A stretch of 34,609 nt of DNA, from contig JAUTXP010000008.1 in NCBI GenBank assembly GCA_030837965.1, positions 1 to 34,609 on the forward strand, given 5' to 3'. Both the position numbers and the translations under genes were made by a program. Numbering within the stretch: the stretch's first letter is position 1; each line of letters begins with the position of its first letter. Under the pieces are notes generated by a model. It saw only the letters and a program-made list of their open reading frames with translations, searched no databases and had not been told where the DNA came from. Origin of the DNA: Acidimicrobiaceae bacterium. Lineage in GTDB: Bacteria > Actinomycetota > Acidimicrobiia > Acidimicrobiales > JAUTXP01. Shown here in pieces: positions 8,666-16,485 of this stretch.

Positions 8666-9415
8666 TTACGGTCGGGGATTCGGACCCGGCAAGGGTAGCG
8701 CGACGACGAGGAACTCGGGATGGGCGAGGTCCGGAGGGCGGGCCGCGTAGTCGCCCGGCGCGACGGACCAGAGGTGCTCGACGCCAAGCGAGGCACGGGC
8801 GCAGAGGAGGCGGAGCTCGCGGGGCGTGAAGCAGCTCGTCTCCAAGACGAACGGGGCCGACTGGCCTTGCTCGTTCTTGAGGGTGGTGTCCTCGCGGTTC
8901 ACTCCCGTGGCCGCGTCGAAGTCGTCTGTGTCTTCGAGGAAGCGGACCGCGAAGTAGGAGGAGAAGGCCGAGAGCACGACTCGCCCGTTGGGTCGGCGGG
9001 CGGCACGAGCCATGTTTTCGAGGATGGTTGGGTCGTCCTCCCCCACCAGGCCGAACCCGCCTTGGCACAGCGAGAGCACGACGTCGAACTCGTCGGTGAA
9101 GGCGAGGGCGCGGGCGTCGGCCACTTCAAAGGTCGGTGCGGCGCGCGGGTCGTTGGCGGCGGGGTCGGCTTCGGCTTGGCCTTGGGCCAGTTCGATGAAG
9201 CGCGGGCTGATGTCGATGCCGTGGACGTACAGGCCGCGGGCGGCCAGCGCGTGGGCGTGGCGTCCGGGGCCGCAGCCCACGTCGAGCACCCGCATGCCCG
9301 GTTCGAGGTTGAGCGTGCGGACGAGGAAGTCGACCTCCTGCTCGGTGCCCTTGGTGAACGAGTACCGGAGGTAGGCCGGGCCCATGAACTCGGCGGCTGC
9401 GGGCCAGGTGTCCAT
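8666..9415 (-). CDS. Class I SAM-dependent methyltransferase
   Basis: This 249-residue protein has a Rossmann-type methyltransferase domain. Motif I VLDVGCGPGRHAHALAARG is at residues 43-61. An acidic GIDIS loop follows for the ribose, then VADARAL and FDVVLSLCQGGFGLV as motif IV. The substrate is not evident; the fold alone covers small molecules, RNA and protein. It sits 23 nt after dacB and 14 nt before rpsA, so it may belong to one transcript. The ATG at 9415 gives MDTWPAAAEFMGP. An upstream in-frame extension is low-complexity and overlaps dacB, and was rejected. Confidence 0.9.
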   Translation of the reverse strand: MDTWPAAAEFMGPAYLRYSFTKGTEQEVDFLVRTLNLEPGMRVLDVGCGPGRHAHALAARGLYVHGIDISPRFIELAQGQAEADPAANDPRAAPTFEVADARALAFTDEFDVVLSLCQGGFGLVGEDDPTILENMARAARRPNGRVVLSAFSSYFAVRFLEDTDDFDAATGVNREDTTLKNEQGQSAPFVLETSCFTPRELRLLCARASLGVEHLWSVAPGDYAARPPDLAHPEFLVVALPLPGPNPRP

Positions 9416-9438
9416 GTCGTTGGTCGGGCGGTGCCGCG

Positions 9439-10662
9439 TCAGCCGCGGTAGGAGGCGAGGGCGACCACGGCCTTGTCGATCGCGGTCCGAGCCTTGTTGG
9501 TGTCGCCCGCGCCCGCCAGCAGGAAGGAGAAGGTGACCTGTCGTCCGGTGAGGGTCGTGGTGTAGCCCGAGAGGGTGACCACGCCGGGGAGGGTGCCCGT
9601 CTTGGCCTGCACGCGGCCCGCGGCCGCGGTGCCGCACATGCGGGTGTCGAGGGTGCCGTCCACGCAGGCGACGGGGAGGGCGTCTCGGAAGGGGCCCGCG
9701 ATGTTGGATCGGGCCATGGCCTCGAGCCACGCGACCTGATCGGCGGCGCGGGACTGGTCGAGGGACGACAGGCCGGAGCCGTCGACCATGCGGCCGCCGA
9801 TGGGCACGCCCATGCGAATGGCCAGGCGGCGCACGGCGCTGACGCCGCCTGCGGTCGTGGGCTTGGCCGCTCGCACGCCGACCTCTTTCAAGAGGAGCTC
9901 GGCCGCGAAGTTGTCGGAGTTCTTGAGGGTGTTGCGAACGATCTCGGCGACTGTGGCCGAGTCGTGGGCGGCCACGACGGGGTCGTCCCATCTGGTGGCC
10001 GACACGCGGGTGCGCCCGTCGACGCTGATGCCGGCGCGGGACAGGGCCTCTCGAAAGCGGTCCCCGTTGGCCAGGTTGGGATTGGCAAGGAAGCCGGCGG
10101 CCGTGCTCCAGCGGTTGCCGTCGAGGGCGAAGGCGGACAGCGGACCCGACTCGCCCGGCACCCAGCCCGCCTTCCAGCCCGGCGCGCTGCGGGCCCGGTC
10201 GAAGTGGGCGTCGTTGACGATGATGTTGCCCGCGACGCGGCGCACGCCCGCGGCCGCGGCCTGGGCGGCCAGGTCGTCAAGGCCCGCGCCCGTCAGGTTG
10301 GGATCGCCTCTGGCCACGAGGACGAGGCTGCCTTCGAGGACACCGGTGGCGCCGTTGATGGGGCCGGTGCGGCGCACGAGGGTGCGCAGGCGCGTGGTCG
10401 GTCCGAGACGGAGCAGGGCGGCGCCGCCGGTGTAGAGCTTCTCGGTGGACGCAGGCGGAAGCAGGCCGGTGGCGTTGAGCGATGCGATGCGGCCGAGCCC
10501 GTCCATGTCGACGACTGCTGACCTGGCCGCCGCGCCCGAGCCGCCGATGGCGTCCAGCACCTGTTGGCCGAGCGTGGGCGGCCCCGCGGCCTGTGCGCTG
10601 GTCGGGGCCAGCGCCGCGACCACGGGGACGGACGCGGCGAGGGCGAACAGCAGTCGACGCAT
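9439..10662 (-). CDS. dacB: D-alanyl-D-alanine carboxypeptidase/endopeptidase, PBP4 (DacB) family
   Basis: This protein of about 407 residues is exported by an N-terminal signal peptide (MRRLLFALAASVPVVAAL, cleavage near SAQA). It trims or cleaves peptide cross-links in peptidoglycan outside the membrane. All penicillin-binding motifs are present: S-x-x-K as STEK (S72, K75), S-x-N as SDN (249-251) and KTG (354-356). The PBP4-type DGSGLSS block is at 294-300. The long insertion between motif 1 and motif 2 (about 170 residues) is characteristic of this family. The ATG at 10662 is chosen as it begins the signal peptide. It may head an operon with the methyltransferase, rpsA and coaE. Confidence 0.93.
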   Translation of the reverse strand: MRRLLFALAASVPVVAALAPTSAQAAGPPTLGQQVLDAIGGSGAAARSAVVDMDGLGRIASLNATGLLPPASTEKLYTGGAALLRLGPTTRLRTLVRRTGPINGATGVLEGSLVLVARGDPNLTGAGLDDLAAQAAAAGVRRVAGNIIVNDAHFDRARSAPGWKAGWVPGESGPLSAFALDGNRWSTAAGFLANPNLANGDRFREALSRAGISVDGRTRVSATRWDDPVVAAHDSATVAEIVRNTLKNSDNFAAELLLKEVGVRAAKPTTAGGVSAVRRLAIRMGVPIGGRMVDGSGLSSLDQSRAADQVAWLEAMARSNIAGPFRDALPVACVDGTLDTRMCGTAAAGRVQAKTGTLPGVVTLSGYTTTLTGRQVTFSFLLAGAGDTNKARTAIDKAVVALASYRG

Positions 10663-10750
10663 ATGGGTTGCTATCGGCCGCCCGCCCCCGGTTGTGAGCA
10701 CCGCCCTGCGGGTCGCCCGCCCTCCGCTGGCCGGCCGCCCCGCTCTCCGC

Positions 10751-10797
10751 TTCTGGGCACCTTTTCTTGCCCCTGGGCGAAGAAAAGGTGCCCAGAA
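10751..10797. terminator. Perfect 18-bp hairpin between dacB and the winged-helix gene
   Basis: The arms 10751-10768 (TTCTGGGCACCTTTTCTT) and 10780-10797 are perfect reverse complements around an 11-nt loop that itself can pair (GCCC with GGGC). It lies 66 nt past the stop of the winged-helix gene (10864). There is no T-run outside the stem, so it is either a factor-dependent terminator/RNA stabiliser or a bidirectional insulator between the accessory module and dacB. The structure is directly visible; the role is inferred. The rest of 10663-10863 is GC-rich with no gene seen. Confidence 0.7.
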
Positions 10798-10863
10798 CGG
10801 GAAAGCACCGGGGCGAGGGGCGGGGGCCGTGGGCGCGGGGGGAACGGGGCGGGGCGGGGCGGG

Positions 10864-11775
10864 CTAGGCCGTCCATTGGCCTCGGGCCCAGCGGCCGAGG
10901 GTTGCCTTTCCCAACTGTTCGGCTGCGGGCCAAAGCCCGGGACCCACGACGCTGTCAGGGACAGGGTCGGCTTCAACGTCATGCAGATCGTCTTCGATCT
11001 CGCCCAGCGCCCGCCTGACCGCCACTGGCAGCGTCCTCGCGGACCGCGTGCGTGCCTCATCGTCTAGGCCAGTCAAGACCCGGGCCACATTGCCCACCGC
11101 CGTCCAGTCCGGCTGGATGGAGGGCAGTTCGCCCACGAAGTCGGCCAGGCGGGACGGCCGGGTCAGCGAGTAGGTGAACCGGTTCCCGACCGCCCTGGCG
11201 GTAAGCAGGCCTGCATGGTTGAGTGAGTCGCACTCGTCGGCCACGATGCGCTTGGCGTAGCCCGTCCTCCGAGCGAGTACCGCAGCGCTGAGGCCATGCC
11301 CGCTGGACCCCCGGTTGGCGAGGAGATACCGCAGCACCTCGGCCCGTGCGCCCAAGCCGAACACGGCGCGCATCCGCAGCCACGCCAACGACGGGCGGTC
11401 CAAGGACGGGAGACTCGACCGACCTGTGGGCCGGAAGGTCCGAGGCGATGTGGCGCCCGGCCATGCCGACGGGACGTGGGCCGAGACCGTGGCCGCGAAG
11501 ACGCCGTAGGCGGCGCGCACGTCGTCAGGCTGGGCGGCCACGAGGTTCTTCAACCTTGCCTTGGAGATCCTCCGCTCGTAACGCACGCACCAGTCCGTCG
11601 CCTCGTCCCGCAACCGTCGGTCGGCGTCTTTGAGCCAGGCCGTGAGCAGGATCAACGGCTCAGGATCGATGGCCCAGTCCCGATGCGTCGTTGGCCATCC
11701 GGACACGCCGAGTTCCGACCACGCTCCCCAAGCCAGCGCGACGCACTGTTCTCTGAAGGACTTACGAGGCGGCAT
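10864..11775 (-). CDS. Winged-helix protein paired with nucleotidyltransferase
   Basis: This 303-residue protein has no family I recognise with certainty. A helical N-terminal half (residues 1-130) contains an Arg/Lys-rich stretch near 65-80. It is followed by a winged-helix-like DNA-binding segment at about 132-206: AEVLRYLLANR, LSAAVLARRTGY, IVADECDSLNHAGLL, then a strand pair ending NRFTYSLTR. A helical tail follows. The start at 11775 lies inside the end of the nucleotidyltransferase gene, a 14-nt overlap, so the two are one unit. The layout is like toxin-antitoxin or abortive-infection pairs in which a DNA-binding partner accompanies a nucleotidyltransferase (for example AbiE), but here the nucleotidyltransferase gene comes first. 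The function is inferred from context only. Confidence 0.7.
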   Translation of the reverse strand: MPPRKSFREQCVALAWGAWSELGVSGWPTTHRDWAIDPEPLILLTAWLKDADRRLRDEATDWCVRYERRISKARLKNLVAAQPDDVRAAYGVFAATVSAHVPSAWPGATSPRTFRPTGRSSLPSLDRPSLAWLRMRAVFGLGARAEVLRYLLANRGSSGHGLSAAVLARRTGYAKRIVADECDSLNHAGLLTARAVGNRFTYSLTRPSRLADFVGELPSIQPDWTAVGNVARVLTGLDDEARTRSARTLPVAVRRALGEIEDDLHDVEADPVPDSVVGPGLWPAAEQLGKATLGRWARGQWTA

Positions 11776-12337
11776 CGTGGAATTCCGTGCCGAAGCGCTC
11801 GAGAACTCGATTGAGGCCGGGTAGGAAGCCGGGTGACGGGTCGTGGGTCCGAGTCCATCGCGCCGCCCATTGCAACTCGTCGACGGTCGGCGCCAACGAT
11901 TCGAGGTCTTGGACGTGCTTGCCGTCACCGAGATCGGCAGCCGCGTAGAGCTTGAAGCAGATGAGGTCCAATCGGCCCGGCAGGTGGAGGACCAGCCCGC
12001 CGTAGGTACGAACCTCCACTCGGTCCTCCAATCCGGGTGGCAAGCCGAAGTCGACCAGTCCAGCAGGTCCGACATTGAGCCAAGCGGGGCCGAGGCCCAG
12101 TGCGACGGCCACCTCCTGGGCGGCCTCTGTGAGATACACAGGAAGCACGTCGAGCTTGGCGTATCCCGTGGGAGTGACCGCGCCAATGACGTCAATGTCC
12201 GCAGTCGGCCGTGCGATCAGCCCGAGGAGCAAAAGGCTTCCCCCGCCCACCACGAGCAGCTCGCAGCGGTGTCCTCGTTCGAGCAGCACTTCGCCCAACG
12301 TGGCCAGCGCCTCATCGAACCGAGCCAGGTCCAACAT
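11762..12337 (-). CDS. Nucleotidyltransferase-like protein (DUF6036 / AbiEii-like)
   Basis: This 191-residue protein has the minimal nucleotidyltransferase signature: LVVGGGSLLLLGL (Gly-Gly-Ser loop, residues 28-40) followed by RPTADIDVIG with the metal-binding DxD at D47 and D49. A further LPGRLDLICFKLYAAADL segment matches the Asp/Lys-containing second part seen in DUF6036-type enzymes. Such proteins transfer NMPs or act as toxin-like NTases. It is the first gene of a two-gene module; the partner starts 14 nt before its stop. A TATACT -10 ends 7 nt before the ATG, so the transcript is probably leaderless. The upstream AT-rich patch (12340-12375) differs from the surrounding DNA. Confidence 0.75.
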   Translation of the reverse strand: MLDLARFDEALATLGEVLLERGHRCELLVVGGGSLLLLGLIARPTADIDVIGAVTPTGYAKLDVLPVYLTEAAQEVAVALGLGPAWLNVGPAGLVDFGLPPGLEDRVEVRTYGGLVLHLPGRLDLICFKLYAAADLGDGKHVQDLESLAPTVDELQWAARWTRTHDPSPGFLPGLNRVLERFGTEFHDAAS

Positions 12338-12344
12338 GAGTGGG

Positions 12345-12373
12345 AGTATAACATGCGTGATTCGAGAGTGTTA
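12345..12373 (-). promoter_or_regulatory. Promoter of the nucleotidyltransferase module (leaderless)
   Basis: On the minus strand TATACT (12350-12345) is a near-consensus -10. With a 17-nt spacer, TAACAC (12373-12368) would be a weak -35. The transcription start should fall about 7 nt after the -10, at the A of the ATG (12337), so no ribosome site is needed. This is one of the few AT-rich patches in the window. Confidence 0.55.
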
Positions 12374-12404
12374 CGTGCTCGATCGGGGGGCGCGGGGGCC
12401 GTGG

Positions 12405-15074
12405 TCAGGCTTTGGCGGCGGCCCAGTTGGGGCCCCACGCCAGGTTGACCTCCAGGGGGACGCGCAGGTCGGCGGCGCCGCGCATGGCCTCCAACGTCAA
12501 CTCGGCGGCACGGTCGTGCTCGCCAGGCGGCACTTCGAGGATGACCTCGTCGTGCACTTGCAGGATGAGGCGGGCATCGAGGCCCTCGCTCTCCAAGGCC
12601 CCGTCGAGCCGGACCAGGGCGACCTTGAAGATGTCGGCGGCCAGACCCTGGATGCCCGCGTTCATGGCTTGGCGCTCCCCGGCCTGGCGGATGCGGAAGT
12701 TGGACGACGACAGCTCGGGGATCTGGCGGCGCCTGCCGAAGAGGGTCTCGGTGTACCCGCGCTGGCGAGCCTCCTCGACCGTGCGCTCCATGTACGCCTT
12801 CACGTTCGGGAACACGTCGAAGTAGGCCTTCAGGATCTCGGCCGCCTCGTCCACGCCGATGTTCAGGCGCTGCGCCAGTCCGTACGACTCCATGCCGTAG
12901 GCCAGCCCGTACGACACCATCTTGGCCTTCGACCTCTGCCCCGCGGTGATGGCGTCGTGCTCGACGTTGAACAGCCGCGACGCGGTGGCGGCGTGAATGT
13001 CCTCGCCGGAAGTGAAGGCAGCGATCAGGCCCGGGTCCTCGGCCAGGTGGGCGATGACCCGAAGCTCGATCTGGTTGTAGTCGGCGACCAGCAGGTCCCA
13101 TCCGTCGGCGGGCAGGAAGGCCCGGCGGAACTGGCGACCCTCCTCCGTGCGCGACGGGATGTTGTGGAGGTTGGGCCGGTCCGACGACAGCCGGCCCGTG
13201 CGCGCCACCGTCTGCTGGAACGTGGCGTGGATGCGCCCGTCCGGCCCGATCTCCTGCACCAGCCCCTCGCCGTACGTCGACCGCAGCTTCTCGACTTCGC
13301 GGTAGCGCAACAGCTTGTCGATGATCGGATGCTGGCCCTTGAGCTTCTCCAGCGACTGGGCGTCGGTCGAAAAACCCGTCTTGGTCTTCTTCTGCGGAGC
13401 CAGGCCCAGCTCGTCGAACAGGACCGTGCGCAACTGCTTGGTCGAGTTGACCACAAACGGGTGCCCGGCCAGGTCTTGGATCTCGGCGTCGAGGGCGGCG
13501 GCCTCCTCGGTCAGCGACGCCAACAGGTTGCGCAGGTAGTCGGCGTCCACGCGGACACCGACGATCTCCATGCGGGCCAGCACGCGCACGAGCGGCCGCT
13601 CGATCTCGTCGTACAGGTTGCGCAGGCCGCGGGCGTCCATGGCCGCGGCCAATGGGTCGACCAACTGAAGGACTGCGCTGGCCCGCCGACCCGACTCCTC
13701 GGACACGTCGACCGCGGTGCCGGCCAAGTCGAGCTGCCCGGCGGGCGGGGCGTCGGGCGACCTGATCTCGATGCCCGCGTACTTGGCGCACAAGACGTCG
13801 AGCAGGTACTGGTCCACGGCCGGGTCGACCAGATACGCGGCCACGGCCGTGTCGATCCCGAGGGACGTGAACTCGATGTCGTGCTGGTGCAGCCCGCGCA
13901 TCAACTCCTTGGCCTGATGGGCGTGCACGGACACGTGACCGAAGAGCCGGCACAGCGCCTCCCGCACCCGTTCGTCGGCGAACTGTTCGACGGCTAACCA
14001 ATAGGCGTGCTCCGCACTGGCCGCCAGGGCCAGCCCCTTGATGGCCGACCGGCCGGGCTCGCCGTCCCACGCCACGTCGACAGCAATGGCCTCATCGGCC
14101 TCGCAGATGTTGAACAGCGAGTCGGCCGTAGCGGGCTCGACCGTGATCTCGAAGGTGGCCGTCGGACCGGCCGCGTCGGCCCCCGCTCCTCCGGGCGCGG
14201 CGCTGCCCACCGCCTCCAACAAGCGGTCCCACAACGTGCGGAACTCCAAGAAGTTGAAGAGGTTGTGGACCTCCTCCGTGTCCCAGCCGCCCATCTTCAA
14301 CTCGTCGATCTCGCACGTGATGGGCACGTCCCGCACCAACGGGGTGGCCTTGGCATTCGAGCGGACCTGGGCCTCGCCCGCGGTCAGGTTCTCCCGCAGT
14401 TTGGGCGTCAACTTGTCCAGGTTGGCGAATATGCCGTCGAGGTCGCCGTAGTCGTTGATGAGCTTGGCCGCCGTCTTCTCCCCCACCCCGGGCACGCCCG
14501 GCAGGTTGTCCGAGGGGTCACCTCGCAGCGCGGCGTACTCGGGGTACTTGACGGGATGAACGCCGGTGCGGTCCTGGATGCCGGCCTCGTCGTACAGCAC
14601 GTAGTCGCTCACGCCCCGCCGGTTGTACAGCACCTTCACGTGCGGGTCCTCGACGAGCTGGTAGGCGTCCCTGTCGCCGGTGACGATGATGACGCCGTCG
14701 CCCCGGTCGCGGGCCTGCGTGGCCAGCGTGGCGATGACATCGTCGGCCTCGAAGCCGGCCAGTTCGAGGGTGGGGATCTTCAGGGTCTCCACCACTTGGC
14801 GGACCAGGCCCATCTGCTGGCGCAGGATGTCTGGCGCCTCGGACCGACCGGCCTTGTAGTCGGCCACCATCTCGTGCCGGAAGGTGGGCTCGGGCCGGTC
14901 GAAGGCCACCGCGATGTGATCCGGCTGATGGTCCTTGAGCAGGTTGACCAGCATCGACGTGAAGCCGAAGACGGCGTTGGTGACCTGCCCGGAGGCAGTG
15001 GCCATGTCAGTCGGCAGGGCGAAGAAGGCGCGGTAGGCGAGCGAGTTGCCGTCGAGGAGCAAGAGCTTGGCCAT
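12405..15074 (-). CDS. polA: DNA polymerase I
   Basis: Pol I fills gaps and removes RNA primers in replication and repair. The protein has 889 residues. The N-terminal 5'-3' nuclease (1-290) has LLLDGNSLAYRAFFA, FEADDVIA and GDPSDNLPGVPGVGEKTA. The central 3'-5' exonuclease domain (about 305-490) is degenerate: the DxE catalytic motif reads DVA at D333, so proofreading is probably lost, as in many actinobacterial Pol I proteins. The polymerase domain has motif A DYNQIELR (665-672), the O-helix RSKAKMVSYGLAYG with Tyr722 at the E. coli Phe762 position, and motif C HDE (841-843). Tyr at that site predicts acceptance of dideoxynucleotides. The ATG at 15074 (MAKLLLLDGNSLAYRAF) is certain and overlaps the upstream gene by 68 nt. 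Confidence 0.98.
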   Translation of the reverse strand: MAKLLLLDGNSLAYRAFFALPTDMATASGQVTNAVFGFTSMLVNLLKDHQPDHIAVAFDRPEPTFRHEMVADYKAGRSEAPDILRQQMGLVRQVVETLKIPTLELAGFEADDVIATLATQARDRGDGVIIVTGDRDAYQLVEDPHVKVLYNRRGVSDYVLYDEAGIQDRTGVHPVKYPEYAALRGDPSDNLPGVPGVGEKTAAKLINDYGDLDGIFANLDKLTPKLRENLTAGEAQVRSNAKATPLVRDVPITCEIDELKMGGWDTEEVHNLFNFLEFRTLWDRLLEAVGSAAPGGAGADAAGPTATFEITVEPATADSLFNICEADEAIAVDVAWDGEPGRSAIKGLALAASAEHAYWLAVEQFADERVREALCRLFGHVSVHAHQAKELMRGLHQHDIEFTSLGIDTAVAAYLVDPAVDQYLLDVLCAKYAGIEIRSPDAPPAGQLDLAGTAVDVSEESGRRASAVLQLVDPLAAAMDARGLRNLYDEIERPLVRVLARMEIVGVRVDADYLRNLLASLTEEAAALDAEIQDLAGHPFVVNSTKQLRTVLFDELGLAPQKKTKTGFSTDAQSLEKLKGQHPIIDKLLRYREVEKLRSTYGEGLVQEIGPDGRIHATFQQTVARTGRLSSDRPNLHNIPSRTEEGRQFRRAFLPADGWDLLVADYNQIELRVIAHLAEDPGLIAAFTSGEDIHAATASRLFNVEHDAITAGQRSKAKMVSYGLAYGMESYGLAQRLNIGVDEAAEILKAYFDVFPNVKAYMERTVEEARQRGYTETLFGRRRQIPELSSSNFRIRQAGERQAMNAGIQGLAADIFKVALVRLDGALESEGLDARLILQVHDEVILEVPPGEHDRAAELTLEAMRGAADLRVPLEVNLAWGPNWAAAKA

Positions 15075-16443
15075 GCCCGGCGATGCTACGTCCGACGACG
15101 AGGGCCGCGGCCCAGGCCGCGCTGGCCCCGATCTGGGCCGGGCCGAAGTGGCGGAAGTCGGGGAACAGCCAGTGCGGCGGCAGCGGCGCGCCCAGGGCGA
15201 AGGGGTCGACGGCCAGCCGGATCACCCCATGGTGCGCGCCCCATGCGGTGGCCCCGCCGATCGCCAGCGACCAGGCGGCCAGGACGACAGCCGTTCTCGG
15301 GAGGCGGGACGCGCCGTGGGCCACGAAGACCGTGAGCGCGGGCAGGCCTGCGATGAGCATGCGGCCAGGGAACCACCAGCCCATCATCGTGATCGATGCA
15401 AAGGTGCCGGCCAGGACGGTGGCGGCGACGGTGAGGGCGGCCACGACGTTGTGGCCACGGTGGCGCAGGCCACTCACGCCGATGCCGACGGGTGCCAGTA
15501 CCGCGAGCGGGAGCCAGCGGAACAGGCCGAAGCGGGCGTCGAGGAACAGGCCGTAGAGGCGGTAGCTGCGTCCGCCTGGGCCCAAGTGGTCGGCCAGGAT
15601 GCGGGCCGAGCCCTCGCCCGAGTACACGACGTTGGTGGCATACGGCGTGAGCCCGCCGAAGGTGTGGAAGTGCCACCACACGTAATGGACCGCGGCCACC
15701 GCGGTGAGGACGGCGAACGTGGCCAAAACGGGTTGGCGGACAGCGAGGGGTTGGCGGACAGAAACGGCTTGGCGGCGGCGGCGGCGATGGCGATGGCGAA
15801 GGACGAAGGCGCCGGCCAGCAGGACGGCCAAGCCGATGTACTTGAAGCCCAGCCACGGCAGGGCGATGACGGCCGCGGCCATGGCCACAGGGCGGGGCCT
15901 CTCGGCACCGGCCAGGAGCAGGCCGACCACCACGGCCAAGGCCGCAGGGGCCTCCGGATAGACCTGCGATGCGTAGACGATGCCGGGGGCTCCCGCGCCG
16001 ACCGCCACCCCCGCCACCCCCGCAGCCCAAGCGGGCGCGCCCGACCGGATGGCCAGCAGCACGCTGAGGGCCGCGGCCAGCGCCCATAGCAACGCGAGAA
16101 AGCGCCGCGTCCCCTCCAGCCCGCCCAACGCGTACGCAGGCAGGGTCAACAACGACAGGCCAGGGTCGTGGGGCGCGAGGAGTTGACCCTCGGCAGTGGG
16201 CTGCATCTGCCGCCACAGCGGAACGGTGCCGTCCCAGAACCTGGCCTCCTCGTGGTCGGCGTACTCGTCGTTCAGATCGAGGTCGCCGTCGGTGCGAAGG
16301 GACTGCGTGGTCAGCAGATAGAAGGGCTCGTCGCCGGTGACCGACGCCGTGCGCGAGGCCCGCATGCCCACCGCCAGTTGCGTGGCCACACCCACCACGA
16401 GCAAGGTCGCGAGAACGGCCCGGCCTGGCGTGCTCAGCGACAT
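15007..16443 (-). CDS. Polytopic membrane protein, GT-C glycosyltransferase-like
   Basis: This 478-residue protein has about ten to twelve hydrophobic spans. After the first span comes SVTGDEPFYLLTTQSL. An acidic DE motif in the first extracellular loop is typical of GT-C glycosyltransferases that use polyprenyl-linked sugars, and a long loop with RFWDGTVPLWRQMQ follows. Substrate and linkage cannot be read from the sequence. The ATG at 16443 starts right before the first span. The C-terminal 22 codons overlap the polA start region, so the two genes are adjacent and probably coupled. A DtxR-like palindrome lies 12-27 nt upstream of the ATG, so metal-dependent control is plausible. Confidence 0.75.
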   Translation of the reverse strand: MSLSTPGRAVLATLLVVGVATQLAVGMRASRTASVTGDEPFYLLTTQSLRTDGDLDLNDEYADHEEARFWDGTVPLWRQMQPTAEGQLLAPHDPGLSLLTLPAYALGGLEGTRRFLALLWALAAALSVLLAIRSGAPAWAAGVAGVAVGAGAPGIVYASQVYPEAPAALAVVVGLLLAGAERPRPVAMAAAVIALPWLGFKYIGLAVLLAGAFVLRHRHRRRRRQAVSVRQPLAVRQPVLATFAVLTAVAAVHYVWWHFHTFGGLTPYATNVVYSGEGSARILADHLGPGGRSYRLYGLFLDARFGLFRWLPLAVLAPVGIGVSGLRHRGHNVVAALTVAATVLAGTFASITMMGWWFPGRMLIAGLPALTVFVAHGASRLPRTAVVLAAWSLAIGGATAWGAHHGVIRLAVDPFALGAPLPPHWLFPDFRHFGPAQIGASAAWAAALVVGRSIAGHGQALAPRRQLARLPRLLRPAD

Positions 16444-16454
16444 GCGGCCCGGAT

Positions 16455-16470
16455 GTTAGGCGCGCCTAAC
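16455..16470. promoter_or_regulatory. Perfect 16-bp palindrome, DtxR/IdeR-like operator
   Basis: GTTAGGCGCGCCTAAC is a perfect palindrome. TTAGG-N4-CCTAA has the same arm sequence and spacing as the first 14 positions of the DtxR/IdeR box. It lies between divergent genes: 12-27 nt upstream of the membrane protein ATG (16443) and 16-31 nt upstream of the regulator GTG (16486), where it abuts the likely -10. This suggests autorepression of the regulator and control of the membrane gene. The palindrome is seen directly; the regulator match is inferred. Confidence 0.7.
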
Positions 16471-16473
16471 GAG

Positions 16474-16479
16474 TAGTAT
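16474..16479 (+). promoter_or_regulatory. -10 element of the DtxR-family gene (leaderless)
   Basis: TAGTAT ends 6 nt before the GTG start at 16486, so the start codon would be at or near the first transcribed base. The palindrome at 16455-16470 falls in the spacer, where a bound repressor would block polymerase. No good -35 is visible. Confidence 0.5.
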
Positions 16480-16485
16480 CGAGGC

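Noticed and set aside
6534-8750. Long rightward frame (738 codons) over coaE and rpsA
   Set aside because: Antisense shadow of two clear housekeeping genes.
12075-13997. Rightward frame (640 codons) over polA
   Set aside because: Antisense of the polymerase domain; no independent evidence.
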